Both the position numbers and the translations under genes were made by a program. Under the pieces are notes generated by a model. That model was not told the DNA's origin and did no database searches. It saw nothing but the letters and a program-made list of their open reading frames with translations. A stretch of DNA of 64,000 nt from Euryodendron excelsum (lineage: Eukaryota > Streptophyta > Magnoliopsida > Ericales > Pentaphylacaceae): assembly GCA_033060915.1 (NCBI GenBank), contig CM065384.1, positions 29,761,001 through 29,825,000 on the forward strand, in the 5' to 3' direction. The stretch's first letter is position 1. Each line of letters opens with the position of its first letter. Shown piece by piece: positions 46,733-57,275 of this stretch.

Positions 46733-48515
46733 GGGACTGTGGATATAGCTTTGCCAGGGCCGCCAATGAGTCGATGCTGAGGTTATAAGCCCATCATCGA
46801 TCAACTTACATATGGGAGCATGGGGTACGTATAAGTTAGTTTTTTCTATTTGCATGCATTTATTTTTTTGTTTATGTATGTAATTTTTGATATACACTAC
46901 ATTTTTTACACAGGGTACGGAGGCTCTCCAGTGCAGATGTGGCGGTGCACATCTGTATGATGTAGAGTTACACCCCCGTGTCCTACATTACGTATTATAG
47001 GTAGAATTTTATGGTGTATACTGACTTGGTCCTATCCGTTTGGACCACCACCTGATCACTGCCTTGGTTGAGCGTTGGCGGGAGGAGACACATACGTTCC
47101 ATCTACTTATCAGGGATGCCACCATCATGTTACAAGATGTTGCTATCCAGTTGGGTCTACTTGTCGACGAGGACCTTATCATATGGCGAAACGTGCCTAC
47201 TACAATTTCGGAGTGCCAGCAGCTTTGTGCACAGTTATTAAGGGTTGCTCCAACCGCATAGCATTTGGATAAGGGCCGCCTTAGGATTTCATGGCTCCGT
47301 GAGACATTTCAGGCACTTCCAGAGAATGATGATGAGATTATAGTCCAGTGACATTTACGTGCCTACATTATGTGCTTGTTTGGAGGGATTTTGGTTATAG
47401 ATTACTCTCAGACCCACGTCCGAGTGTCATAGCTTACTTTTTTGGACCACTTTGCCCAGACGGGGAGATATAGTTAGGGCAGTGCAGTCCTGGCCATGCT
47501 TTTACAGGGCCATGTGCAAGGCGGCAAAGTTCGGCGCGAGGCAGATTGCGGGGGCACTAGTGTTGTTATAGGTATTTACTTTGGTATACTTAATAATGCT
47601 TTATATTAATGCATATTTTTTACAAGTTATATTTTTTACTACAAGTTATTTATTATGCGAGTGTCACCCATTTTGTACAGATATGGGCATGCAAGCACTT
47701 TCCACGCATGGCCCCGCGTCGCATGGATGACACTACTAATCGCTAGTAGCCATTACTTTTAGGAGGGGTGCAGTTCCCTGCCCAGACCATGGGGGGTAAG
47801 GTATGAATGACTTATTTATGATTCTTACCTATAAATATATACGCTTTACTAATAATTTTCATATTATGTTTAACATTTGTGTCAAGTGAAGATGTAAATA
47901 TAGCACAGACACTACTTCCACCCATGTGGTCCGCATTTCTCAAAACCAGCTAGACCAATTGAGGCCTGGCGAGGAATGTATACAATATCTTTCATTAGTA
48001 TTTCATATTACTTAATTGTACTATCATTGCTTAAAAAATTGGTAATGTCAATCTAAATGGATGCAGTTCATCTAGTGGTTGTACGATGATATCATTCCTA
48101 CACTCCCTTCTTATTGTCGGATAGCGAGCAATGTATGGTTGACTCAGTCCCCTTTACTATGCTTTGAGGTCGTTGAGTTGCATTTACCAGATTGTGTTAG
48201 CCGACAGTTTGGGTTCAGACAGGATGTACGTGAGGAGTGTTTAACCTCTATCAGGTTACATGCTATCGACATGTGAAAGAGAGGCCAGATTGATTGGACT
48301 AACAGACACGGAGAGTACATACAGCTTTGGGAGCAGAGGCGTGAGTATCTAATAGTTGGGGTTCCTACGGCTATAGTCATGCGATATGAACATCCATATA
48401 TGGTGTGCTCCACCAGTATTACACGCCTACTCTTGGGCAATCTAACTCATGGCCCTACTACTGGATACTTGGAAGTGGGCTCCACCATAGAGATTTTAGT
48501 TAGTACACGGCCTTA
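46733..48515 (+). pseudogene. plant mobile domain (PMD / MAIN-like) gene
   Basis: PMD proteins (MAIN, MAIL, PP7-long-like) are nuclear proteins in plants and are also carried by transposons. Exon 1 at about 46733-46823, exon 2 from 46914: LHPRVLHYVL (stop after), LDHHLITALVERWREETHTF (about 47037-47100), ATIMLQDVAIQLGLLVDEDL and LQGHVQGGKVR. Intron at about 47573-47680, then IWACKHFPRMAPRRMDD. A later exon has YDDIIPTLPSYCRIASNVWL, CFEVVELHLPDCVSRQFG (about 48080-48210), IDWTNRHGEYIQLWEQR and SITRLLLG. The domain is complete in order but has several stops. Confidence 0.85.
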
Positions 48516-48583
48516 AAATTTATTTTATTTCACCGTGAATTATTAATATCAGATAGTCATAAATACATCCATTTATTTTGTAG

Positions 48584-49292
48584 ACTCAGCATATCATGTC
48601 CATACATCATCTCGTATGTCGTGTTATTTTTGTGTATGGCTCGACAGAGGCATTGCAAGATACGTATAGGGCACGAAACCTGTGTACCACGACACTTCAT
48701 GTATTACGAGAGCAAGAGTGGATTAAACGGTTAGCAGGTCTAGCCATTCCCCCTCCCGTGCGGTAACACCCCCTAAGATCATCATCACATAAGATGCCAC
48801 AGTCTTTCGGTGCTACCGGGCCATACTCATCGCATGTGACTCCGGCGATGCCAGCGTACACATATCATAGTGAGTCACGAGATGTACCCTCTTCGTCACA
48901 TGCGACTAGTTCCGAGGTGAAACCGTGTCGCACCAGCCCCCGCCACATTACCTCCCTTGTTGCTTATGACTAGGGATCTGGGTACTCGACGCTAGGCGAT
49001 GATGAGGATTTTGACACATATGTTGATCCATTATTAGCATTAGGACAACATATAGAGATGTCTTTCATGCATACAAAGGGTCGTGTTTCACCTCCCATGT
49101 CGTCCCAGTATGCGCTTCCATATCCACCGTCATACACAGAGAGGCCATCTCAGGAGGCTTCGCAGATCACATAGACAGAGCCATAGCCAGAGCCACAGAG
49201 ACTACGTCATATCACACGTGTCTACAAGAGTCGTAGGCCGAGGAGAGATAGGAGGCTACCTCGATGTGGTACGGGATGTCATGTATAGTAGT
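48584..49292 (+). pseudogene. PMD gene C-terminal Ser/Pro tail
   Basis: Begins after a TAG splice acceptor (48581-48583). IMSIHHLVCRVIFVYGSTEA, LQDTYRARNLCTTTLHVLRE, then a Ser/Pro-rich stretch (HKMPQSFGATGPYSSHVTP, SESRDVPSSSHATSSEV), an acidic piece (YSTLGDDEDFDTYVDPLLAL) and a basic end KSRRPRRDRRLPRCGTGCH (about 49218-49278). This kind of ending is typical of PMD proteins linked to MULEs. Stops occur near 48766 and 48970. Confidence 0.65.
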
Positions 49293-49445
49293 TGGGGTAC
49301 TTTTATTTTTTTTGTACACTGTAGGGTTTGTTGTGCAAACTTGTTTCAAAGTAATTTCATATTACGTATTTTTTTTTGTAAAAATATATTGTTGCAACAT
49401 AAATAAAGTATGGTTCATCAGGTATGTCAGCCTTTCTTCTTAGTT

Positions 49446-49540
49446 GTCATGTCAATGGTAAAGCCTGGCTTGTCCTTGAGTTTTCACATGAAGTCATGTC
49501 AATGGTAAAGTCTGGCTTATCTTTGAGTCTTCACGTAAAG
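49446..49540. repeat. tandem duplication, 47-bp unit
   Basis: The block GTCATGTCAATGGTAAAGCC at 49446 recurs at 49493 with few changes, each followed by TGGCTT and a TTGAG-TTTTCAC block. A partial third piece follows. It lies in the untranscribed-looking spacer between the PMD tail and the next ORF. Confidence 0.75.
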
Positions 49541-49666
49541 CCTACACAAAAGACTTATCCTGCAACCCAATAAATTCACGTGAACTATTTACTCATGCAT
49601 TGTACCGTATTGATTATATATATATCGTGTAATTACGTGAAGAATAGCTAAATCATACTTCCAAAT

Positions 49667-50328
49667 ATGCCGAATCGAAAAGGATTATTTAGGGCATCGT
49701 CTAGTCATTCAGTTCCAAGCAGCAACATGGATGAAAACCAATCATCAACCATCCATATGGTGCATACATACACGAATCCAGTTGGTAACATATGGTATGG
49801 GCGAAAGTGTTGCTTTTTTAAAAAACCTATCCTAATACATGATACGATGGGTCCGATCAGCCATGTCTTCATAGGCAATGCATCCTTACGTCCACCCCGC
49901 GGGGTAACCGATGACCAATGCATAAAGTTACCGTGGAAGGACTTGTTCGATAAATGGTGTGAACAAGAGATGTATTGCCAATGGCATGACCTGCGTACCC
50001 AAAGGCTCGTTTAGCTAAGTTGTTCGGTAGGTCATCTCACAGTAAGGTCATGAAAGCGCTCGAACGCGAGATCGATCAAATGCAACGAAGATTGGATGGA
50101 TATCATTTTACATATCATGTGAAGAAAGAATGTGTTAATTCAACACAACGATTAATAGAAATTGATGAAGATCCATTGCTAGTTTTTGACCCAGAACTTT
50201 CAGACTTCTCAGAAGAAGAAGGTCACGATGACTTTGTTAACTATCTACCTAGTAGCCTTAGCATTGCTGGCAAACCATTATGTTGTTATGAACATGGTCC
50301 CTTAAGCTTGTTCTACTTTTTAGTTTAG
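49667..50328 (+). pseudogene. unrecognised ORF (about 220 codons, one frameshift)
   Basis: ATG at 49667 opens MPNRKGLFRASSSHSVPSSN, then IWYGRKCCFFKKPILIHDTM, IKLPWKDLFDKWCEQEMYCQ and ends at a TAG (50012-50014). The frame one base along (RLAKLFGRSS from about 50008) continues to 50328 with ALEREIDQMQRRLDGYHFTY (coiled-coil-like), an acidic stretch (LVFDPELSDFSEEEGHDDF) and a TAG. A one- or two-base indel near 50010 explains the break. I do not recognise the family. Apart from this one break it has no internal stops, unlike its neighbours, which suggests it was under selection later than they were. Confidence 0.5.
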
Positions 50329-50420
50329 TATGATGTAAAATAAGTTATTATGTATTTTTGTAATATATGTGTGAGTTTGGTTTTCGTCATGTTTGTCATT
50401 TTTTATTTCATGTTATTTAA

Positions 50421-51625
50421 CTCGGCCATTGGAGTACCGACATGGGGAGCAAGGGTCTAGGGAGTATGAAACTTTACGGGAGGCACTAGTGTGACACGAG
50501 TGACGTGTGAGAGTTAACGGTACATCAATCGATTTTTCAGTTTGAAAGTTATGCAAAGTTTTTGAATTTCAAAACTTAGGCTATCGGAAGTAAGCCAAAT
50601 CGGTTGTTGGGGTACCGAAATGGGGAGGAAGGGTTTGGGGAGTGTGAAACTTTACGGGAGGCATCGTTCTGACACGAGTGAAGTATGAGAGTTAACAGCA
50701 CATCAATCGGTTTCTCGGTTTGGAAGTTATGCAAAGTTTTAAAATTTCAAAACTTAGGTTATTAGAAGTAGGCCAACTCGACCGTTGGGGCACCGAAATG
50801 GAGAGGAAGGGTTCGGGGAGTGTGAAACTTTACGGGAGGCACTAGTGTGATACGAGTGATGTGTGGGAGTTGACGACATGTCAATTGGTTTCTCGGTTTG
50901 AAAGTTATGCAAAGTTTTATAATTTCAAAACTTAGGTTATCGAAAGTAGGCCAACTCGGCCGTTAAGGTACCAAAATGGGGAGGAAGGGTTCGAGGAGTG
51001 TGAAACTTTATGGGAGGCACAGTGTGACATAAGTGACGTATGGGAGTTGACGGCACGTCAATTGGTTTTTCGGTTTGGAAGTTTTGCAAAGTTTTTGAAT
51101 TTCAAAACTTAGGTTATCGAAAGTAGGCCAACTTGGCCGTTGGGGTACCGAAATGGGGAGGAAGGGTCCAGGGAGTGTGAAACTTTATGGGAGGCATCGG
51201 TGTGACACGAGTAACGTGTGCAAGTTGAAAGCACGTCAATTGGTTTCTCAGTTTGAAAGTTGTGCAAAGTTTTCGAATTTTGAAACTTAGGTTATCGGAA
51301 GCAGGCCAACTAGGCCGTTAGGGTACCGAAATGGGGAGGAATGGTCCAAGGAGTGTGAAAATTTACGGGAGGCACCGTGTGACATGAGTGACGTGTGAGA
51401 GTTGACGACACGTCAATCGGTTTTCCGGTTTGGAAGTTATGCAAAGTTCTTAAATTTTCAAACGTAGGTTATCGGAAGTAGGCCAACTCGGCCATTGGGG
51501 TATCAAAATGGGAAGGAAGGGTCCGGGGAGTGTGAAACTTTACAAGAGGCACCGGTGTGACACAAGTGACGTGTGGGAGTTGACAGCACATCAATCAGTT
51601 TCCCAATTTAAAAGTTATGCAAGTT
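50421..51625. repeat. 178-bp tandem repeat array, about 6.8 units
   Basis: Unit starts at 50424, 50602, 50780, 50958, 51135, 51313 and 51490 (spacing 177-178 bp), the last unit partial. Every unit holds GGGGTACCGAAATGGGGAGG, GTGTGAAACTTTACGGGAGG, a GACACGAGTGACGTGTGAGA block (an imperfect palindrome of its own), a GACGGCACGTCAAT block and AAAGTTATGCAAAGTTTT. The units differ by perhaps 5-12 percent. No ORF. It closes the MULE-PMD region. Confidence 0.9.
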
Positions 51626-51640
51626 TAAGTTTAACTACTT

Positions 51641-51863
51641 CACGCGCGACGGCCGGGGGGGGTGGGGGAGGGGGGAATTTCCTGATATGAACGCCATTTT
51701 GAATGGTGTTTTTTCCCATGAAAAAAGCCATTTCAAATGGCTTTTTTTCTTCGGAAAAAAGGCCATTTGTAATGGAGTTTTTTAGTTGTCATTTTTCTGC
51801 CTGTATTTTCCTTTATTTGGAATACAACCTAAAATCCCGTATTCCATATTTGGAATACAACCT
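51641..51863. repeat. G-rich run and GCCATTT hairpins
   Basis: A G-rich stretch (51654-51676) is followed by repeats of the GCCATTT(C/G)AAATGGC type. A near-perfect palindrome lies at 51721-51745 (AAAAAGCCATTT and its inverse), and related halves lie at 51690-51712 and 51760-51780. The same motif continues beyond the insertion at 61366-61380 and in variant form at 3985-4003. Confidence 0.6.
51859..51863. repeat. target-site duplication AACCT (left)
   Basis: Identical to AACCT at 61353-61357. Confidence 0.85.
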
Positions 51864-52058
51864 TGTAAGCACCCCATTTTTGCCCGCTCAGCAATCTCCA
51901 GCTTAACTAGATTCAATTTTCAAACATCACAATACACATAAGCTCAAGATGGGTCTTTCAAACTCTAATCTAATCAACTAGTCGCTTCGTCGAACCCACA
52001 TGGTCCAATTGAAGCCGTAAAGGCCATCATGCCCCTAGGCATTCCAGAAAGCTTTCCG

Positions 52059-52385
52059 AGACCAGACGGTCTCAGGAATCAACGCCATTTAGGTAGCTTC
52101 CCAAGATCGGGCGATCTCAGGGACCAACACCTTATCGAATTTTAGACTGTTCACTTTTGGCGCCTACTAGCCCGCCAATGTAGAATGTCCGTCATTTGGT
52201 AGTTCTCCGAGACTAGGCGTTCTCAGAGACCAACACCACCCTCACAAGTAGTTTTTTAAAACTAGGCATTCTCAAAAACCAACGCCACCTTATAGATAGC
52301 TCTTTGAGATCGGGTGGTCTCAGGGACCAACACCGCACAAGTAGTCTTCCTAGACCGAGCGGTCTAGAGAACCAATACCTAGGTC
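52059..52385. repeat. hairpin array GAGACC-n-GGTCTC in the LTR U3
   Basis: About six diverged units of roughly 45-80 bp, each with an inverted repeat of the type GAGACCAGACGGTCTC followed by a GGGACCAACACC block (at about 52059, 52104, 52208, 52258, 52308, 52350). Several arms have decayed. A related single unit is at about 53259-53275 in the inner LTR. Confidence 0.65.
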
Positions 52386-54304
52386 AACACCGGCGCTTGC
52401 TAGCCCGACTCGTTAAAAACGACCAAACCTGCCGCTTAGGCCTCTAGGCACGTTTTGAGAAAGTTCAAAATCACTCAAGACGATAAGACCACCTTTCTAA
52501 AGTGTTACTAAACAGTTAGGTGTACTCAACACCCTATTTTGTTCAATTCTGGTCCCATTTCAGCTAACTCCGGTCAAAATGACCGTTTTACCCCTAGACT
52601 CCCTAGTGCAGCACAAATCCCACCAAATAGTGAAAAAATCTTTCGGGATTATCCCTGAATAACCCGGCACGCTCAACATAATACTCCAGTCCATACTTGA
52701 CCTTTTTCAACCGAACCTGGTCAAAATGACCATTTTGCCCCCAACAATCCAAACGCGCCCCGTGTAAGCACCCCATTTTTGCCCGCTCGGCAGTCTCCAG
52801 TCCATCCAAACTTGTATTTAAGTCAATATGGACATATTTCGAGTCAACTCAATTTACAATTCTAATCCCGTCAATTAATCGCTTTGCGGGCCCTTAGGGC
52901 CCAAATAGAGGCAAAATGACCAAAATGCCATTGGGGGCATTGTTCGATCCAATTCCAATAGGCACGTCCTTCTGAAGACGATAAGTCCCCTTTCCAATTC
53001 CAATTAAATCCGGCACACTCGAGAAAGTTGATTCCTCTAGGCGGTAAGTCCATCTTATCTAGCACATTTTTCAAAAAAAGTTCTTCGAAACGGTAAGTCC
53101 CTTTAAACTCGTCAACCGAGACGAGACCCTAAGTCCCCGAGATGGTAGAATGGTCCACCTTTGGCGTCTGCTAGCCCGCCAATGCAAAAATATCTGTTTC
53201 GGTACACCTTTCGAGAAAGTTGATTCCTCAAGCGCTAAGTCCATCTAGCAGTTTCCCGAGATCAGGCAGTCTTAGGAATAATCTCGAACCGTCAGAGTAG
53301 CGAAAGTACTTGTAAACATCGCAACTGTCTGAGTGGCGGAAACACTCGTAAACAAGTCAATTTAGGAAATTACCAACAAACCCCTATATCACGAGACTGC
53401 CATCAGAGTGGCAGAAACACTCAAAACCTAGGTCAACACCAGTGCCTGCTAGCCCACTCCGGTGAAAAATGACCAAACTGCCCCTAGGGCCGTTTTTAGC
53501 ATGTTTCTTGAGAAAGTGCCTAAGTCCTCAGAACGGTAATTTCACATTTCCAAGATTGTCTTAAAGGCAATCCGGCATTATTGGGTGCCCTCTAGTTAGT
53601 TTCGGGCCAATTCTGAGACTTTTCAGTCAAGATGACCATTTTGCCCCTAGGCATCCGAATGCCCCGGGAACCACACCGGCTCTGGGTATCAAATCGGTAA
53701 CCTCCTAAGAATGCTTTTTATAGTATTCCCAACCTTTCATTATCTTTTCGGATCATTCTGAATCAATTTCGGCAAATTCAGTGCAAAATGATTGTTTTGC
53801 CCCTAGTGGGCCGGTCGCCTTTTCCAATCACACTGGCTCAAGATATCAAACCGGTAACCTTTGAGAACATTCTAAATAATATTTTCAAACCTCGAGTCTT
53901 CTTCCGGGACATTCTGAGTCCATCCCAGTAGCTTTTCGGCCCGATTGACCGTTTTGCCCCTAATGGCCCGATCAATCATTCCAACACATATTGACATAAT
54001 TCTTTAAGTCGTTACCCACAGGACCCTATTCTAAGGGTTCCTATCCCTTTCCGGCCTTTCAGGTCATTCCTGACCCTTTCAAATCATTTCCAGACCTTCT
54101 AGAGCCACTCCTACTGAAGCCAAGTTAAAAATTACATTGTAGTCACTACTACAGGCGCCCAAATATTCTGAAGATACGTTGCTTGCTGACCTTAAAACTT
54201 TCCTGAGTAGCTAGCACCACTACAAGCCAAATTTTAGCCTGGGTGGCGGCAGAAGGATTTTTGGCCTGGCGTCACTACAACAGGCGCTGGGTTGTTCTTC
54301 TCTC

Positions 54305-54312
54305 TATAAATA
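54305..54312 (+). promoter_or_regulatory. TATA box of the inner solo LTR
   Basis: TATAAATA, the same place as 14373-14380 in the sister LTR. Confidence 0.6.
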
Positions 54313-57237
54313 CAGAGCCTCTTCCAGCATGAAAAAGGTCCGAAAACTCAATCTAAAAACCCTACTCTTTGATATACAGAGCTCATAGCCTCCCTAAACC
54401 CTAGTTTTCTTTAGGTTTTCCAAACCTTAGCCCCTATACACAATCCCTAGCTCTCATATACACTCATACACTAGCCTCCAAAGCCTCCATTGAAGACTTG
54501 AAGTGCTGCAACCCGAAACTCTTGAAGATCAAGATGAAGACTGAAGCGAAGACCGAAGCAAAGCAAGAAAAACAAAGCGTGCAAAGCAAAGCAAAATAAA
54601 GAAGATACAAGGTAGGCTCTCTATTTAAGTTTGCGCATCTTTCCCCTCTCTCTTCTCCCTCCGAACCTACTTGGGTTTTCTTCTATTTTAATCGCCCATC
54701 TTCTTCTCCCCCTTTCTTGCATGCTTGAAACAAGGAATTTCCTGGTCCATGTGTAGGATTAGGCTATTAGAGGTCACCGTGTCGGGGGCTTTCTTTTAGT
54801 CTAACCAAAGACCACGTGGGTTTGGCCCTCTTGATTATGTGGTGAAGTCTTAACCTTGTATGTTCACGACCCTAACTTGCATTGTGTATATCATGATCTT
54901 GTATTCCTCAAAAATTTGTTTTTCAACTTGTTTTCAAAACTTGCATCAAAATAGTTTTCAAAACTTGCATTAAATCTTCTTCTTCAAAACTTGTTTTCAA
55001 AATCACAATCTCAATGTGATTCCAGCCTTTCCATGGCTAGGGTTGTTTTAGGAAAGTGTTATATTTAAAGTGACCAATATGGTCCATATTTTCAAATCAT
55101 TGTTATTTTCAAAACCACTATCTTAGAGTGGTTCTAATCTTCTTATGGTTAGAATCGCTTTAAGAAAGTGAGATGTTTTTATGGACATTCTAAAAATCTC
55201 CTTTCGAATCTCTCTTTCTAAAAATCTCTTTTCCAACATATTTTTTGAAAACTCTCTACAATTTTCTTTTCAAAATTATTTTCTAAAATCTCCCTTCAAA
55301 AATCTATTTTTTAAAACTCCTTTTTAAGCTTCTTTCTAAAAAAGTGCTCTTTAAAATTCACTTTCTAAAAACACTCCCTAAGTTTCCTTCCCAAAAACTC
55401 TTTTCAAAAATCCCTTTTCAAAAACTCTCTTTCCAAAAATCCCTTTCCAAAAACTCATTTTTCAAAATTCGTTTTCCAAAAACTCCTTTTTAAGATCTCC
55501 TACAAAATCTCTTTTTCCAAAAACTCGCTTTTCAAAAAATCTCTTTTCTTAAAGTCTAAGTTAAACCCTAGAGTCAACAATTAGGAAACCCTAATTTCCT
55601 TTCTTAAAACATGATTCCCACTCTTGCCTCAAAACCTAGGTTTCCAAAATCTCTTTTTTTACATCTAAACCATATATTTTCAAAAACCTATTTTCTACGA
55701 TAAAACTATAGTCTTCCAAATCTAGGGTTTCTAAAACTTCCCCTTCCAATTTCATGTCAAATCAAATCCTCCGTTTTAGGAAACCAAATCCAATCCCCCA
55801 CCTAGGAAACTAGATCCAATCCTCCGTTTTTTAAAACAAAATCAAATCATCTCTTTCTTAGAAACAAAATCCAAATCTTTCCTAAATTCAAATCCTTCAT
55901 AATCTCATACCTTCCTAAGTTTCCAAAACCTAAACTTTTAAATTTTTCTTTAAACTTTAAGCTTCCCAAATCTTTCCTAATTTCAACCTTTTCCTAATTC
56001 CAACCTTTCCAAATTTCGACTTTTCAAATCTAAATTTTTGAATATTTCTTAAACTCAAACCTTTCCTAATTTTAAGAATTTCTAAAACTCAAATTTCAAA
56101 TCTTTTCAAATTCAAAGGTTCCTTAAGTCAAAATTTTCTAAAAACGAAACCGGTAAGTTAAAACTTTCCAAATTCAAAACTTTCTTAAATTATAAACTTT
56201 CCAACTTTCAAATCTTTCCTATTTCAAAATATTTCCAAATCGAAACTTTCCTAATTTGAAAACTTTCCTAAACCAAAACTTTCCTAAAATGACACTTTCC
56301 TAAAATAAAACTTTCTTAAAATGAAAACTTTCCTAATTTCAAACCTTTCCTAAATCCAATCTTTTCCCAATCTTTCAAGCCAACATTCGAGTCAAATCTT
56401 TTCCAAAACCCTTCCAAGTTAAGTCAAATCTTTCTTAAATCTCAAGTCTTTCCTAAATTCTATCTTTCCTAAGTCTAAGTTTTTTAAAACCAAGCTTTCC
56501 AAAACCAATCTTTTCAAATCTTCCAATCAAAGTTCAATCTCTCAACCTTCCAATCCAAATTCCAATTCAATTTATTTTTCCAATCAAAATCTTCTATTTT
56601 CTATCGGACTCTTGTCCGAACTATGACTGACCTAATTCCTCCAAAGGGATACGTAGGCAACTCTCATGGGTGCGGTCATAACCTTTTTCAAGTTTCTATT
56701 TCCACAACATTTTTCAAATCTTCAATTACATAATCTATTCCCAAATTTCTAATTCCAAATTTTTATTTCCAAATCTCTATTTCCAATCTCCAAAACTTTC
56801 TTTCCAAAATCAAATCTATGTTTTCAAATCAAATCAAGTTCTTTTCAAATCTATTTCCAAATCTATTTTCAAACTCTCTTTTCTTGCACTTGCATATCAT
56901 GCGTCATTCTTTTAAAAATTCTTTTCTAAAGTGGATAGTTTTGGACATTTATTAATCAAAGACTCTAATAGGTGAATTTAAGGGGAATAGACATGTAGGT
57001 ACCGCAAAGGCGGGGTAGGGTGATGGCTTAGTGCGTCTTCCCTACATGTAACCAACCTCCGAACCTAGATCACTGATTTTGAAAGACCAAATGGAGTTAT
57101 TTTCGAAAAGGGCCTAAATTTTTTCAAAGGTTGTCAAACAATCTATTTTCTTAAAAACCCTCTCTTGAGGAAGTATTTTAAAAAAATCGTTTTCAAAAAC
57201 CCAAAGTGTAGTTTTCGGATTGTGCTTAGTTTTTAGG

Positions 57238-57275
57238 TGACCTAACTCACCTTAATCAAGTTAGGTGGCGACTCC
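57238..57275 (+). other. conserved LTR hairpin plus GGCGACTCC (inner copy)
   Basis: ACCTAACT and AGTTAGGT arms around an 11-nt loop, running into GGTGGCGACTCC, as at 17486-17521. Confidence 0.65.

Larger units (their letters stand above)
5780..51863 (+). mobile_element. host Mutator-like element (MULE) with PMD gene, split by insertions
   Basis: Transposase pieces at 5780-5835, 27223-28568, 30047-30986 and 43872-44456 read in MULE order: N-terminal region, MuDR/FAR1-type zinc domain, DDE domain, SWIM finger, CCHC knuckle. They are separated by retroelements with clean 5-bp target duplications. Downstream on the same strand is a plant mobile domain gene, then an unknown ORF and a 178-bp tandem array. 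MULEs and PMD genes are known to associate in plants. That the parts from 44500 to 51860 belong to the same element is inferred. Neither end was found; terminal repeats may lie near 3900 and 61400 or may be lost. Confidence 0.6.

Noticed and set aside
50421..51625. Centromeric satellite or CRISPR-like array
   Set aside because: Only about seven units, diverged, with no unique spacers. It is plant DNA, and nothing else supports a centromere.
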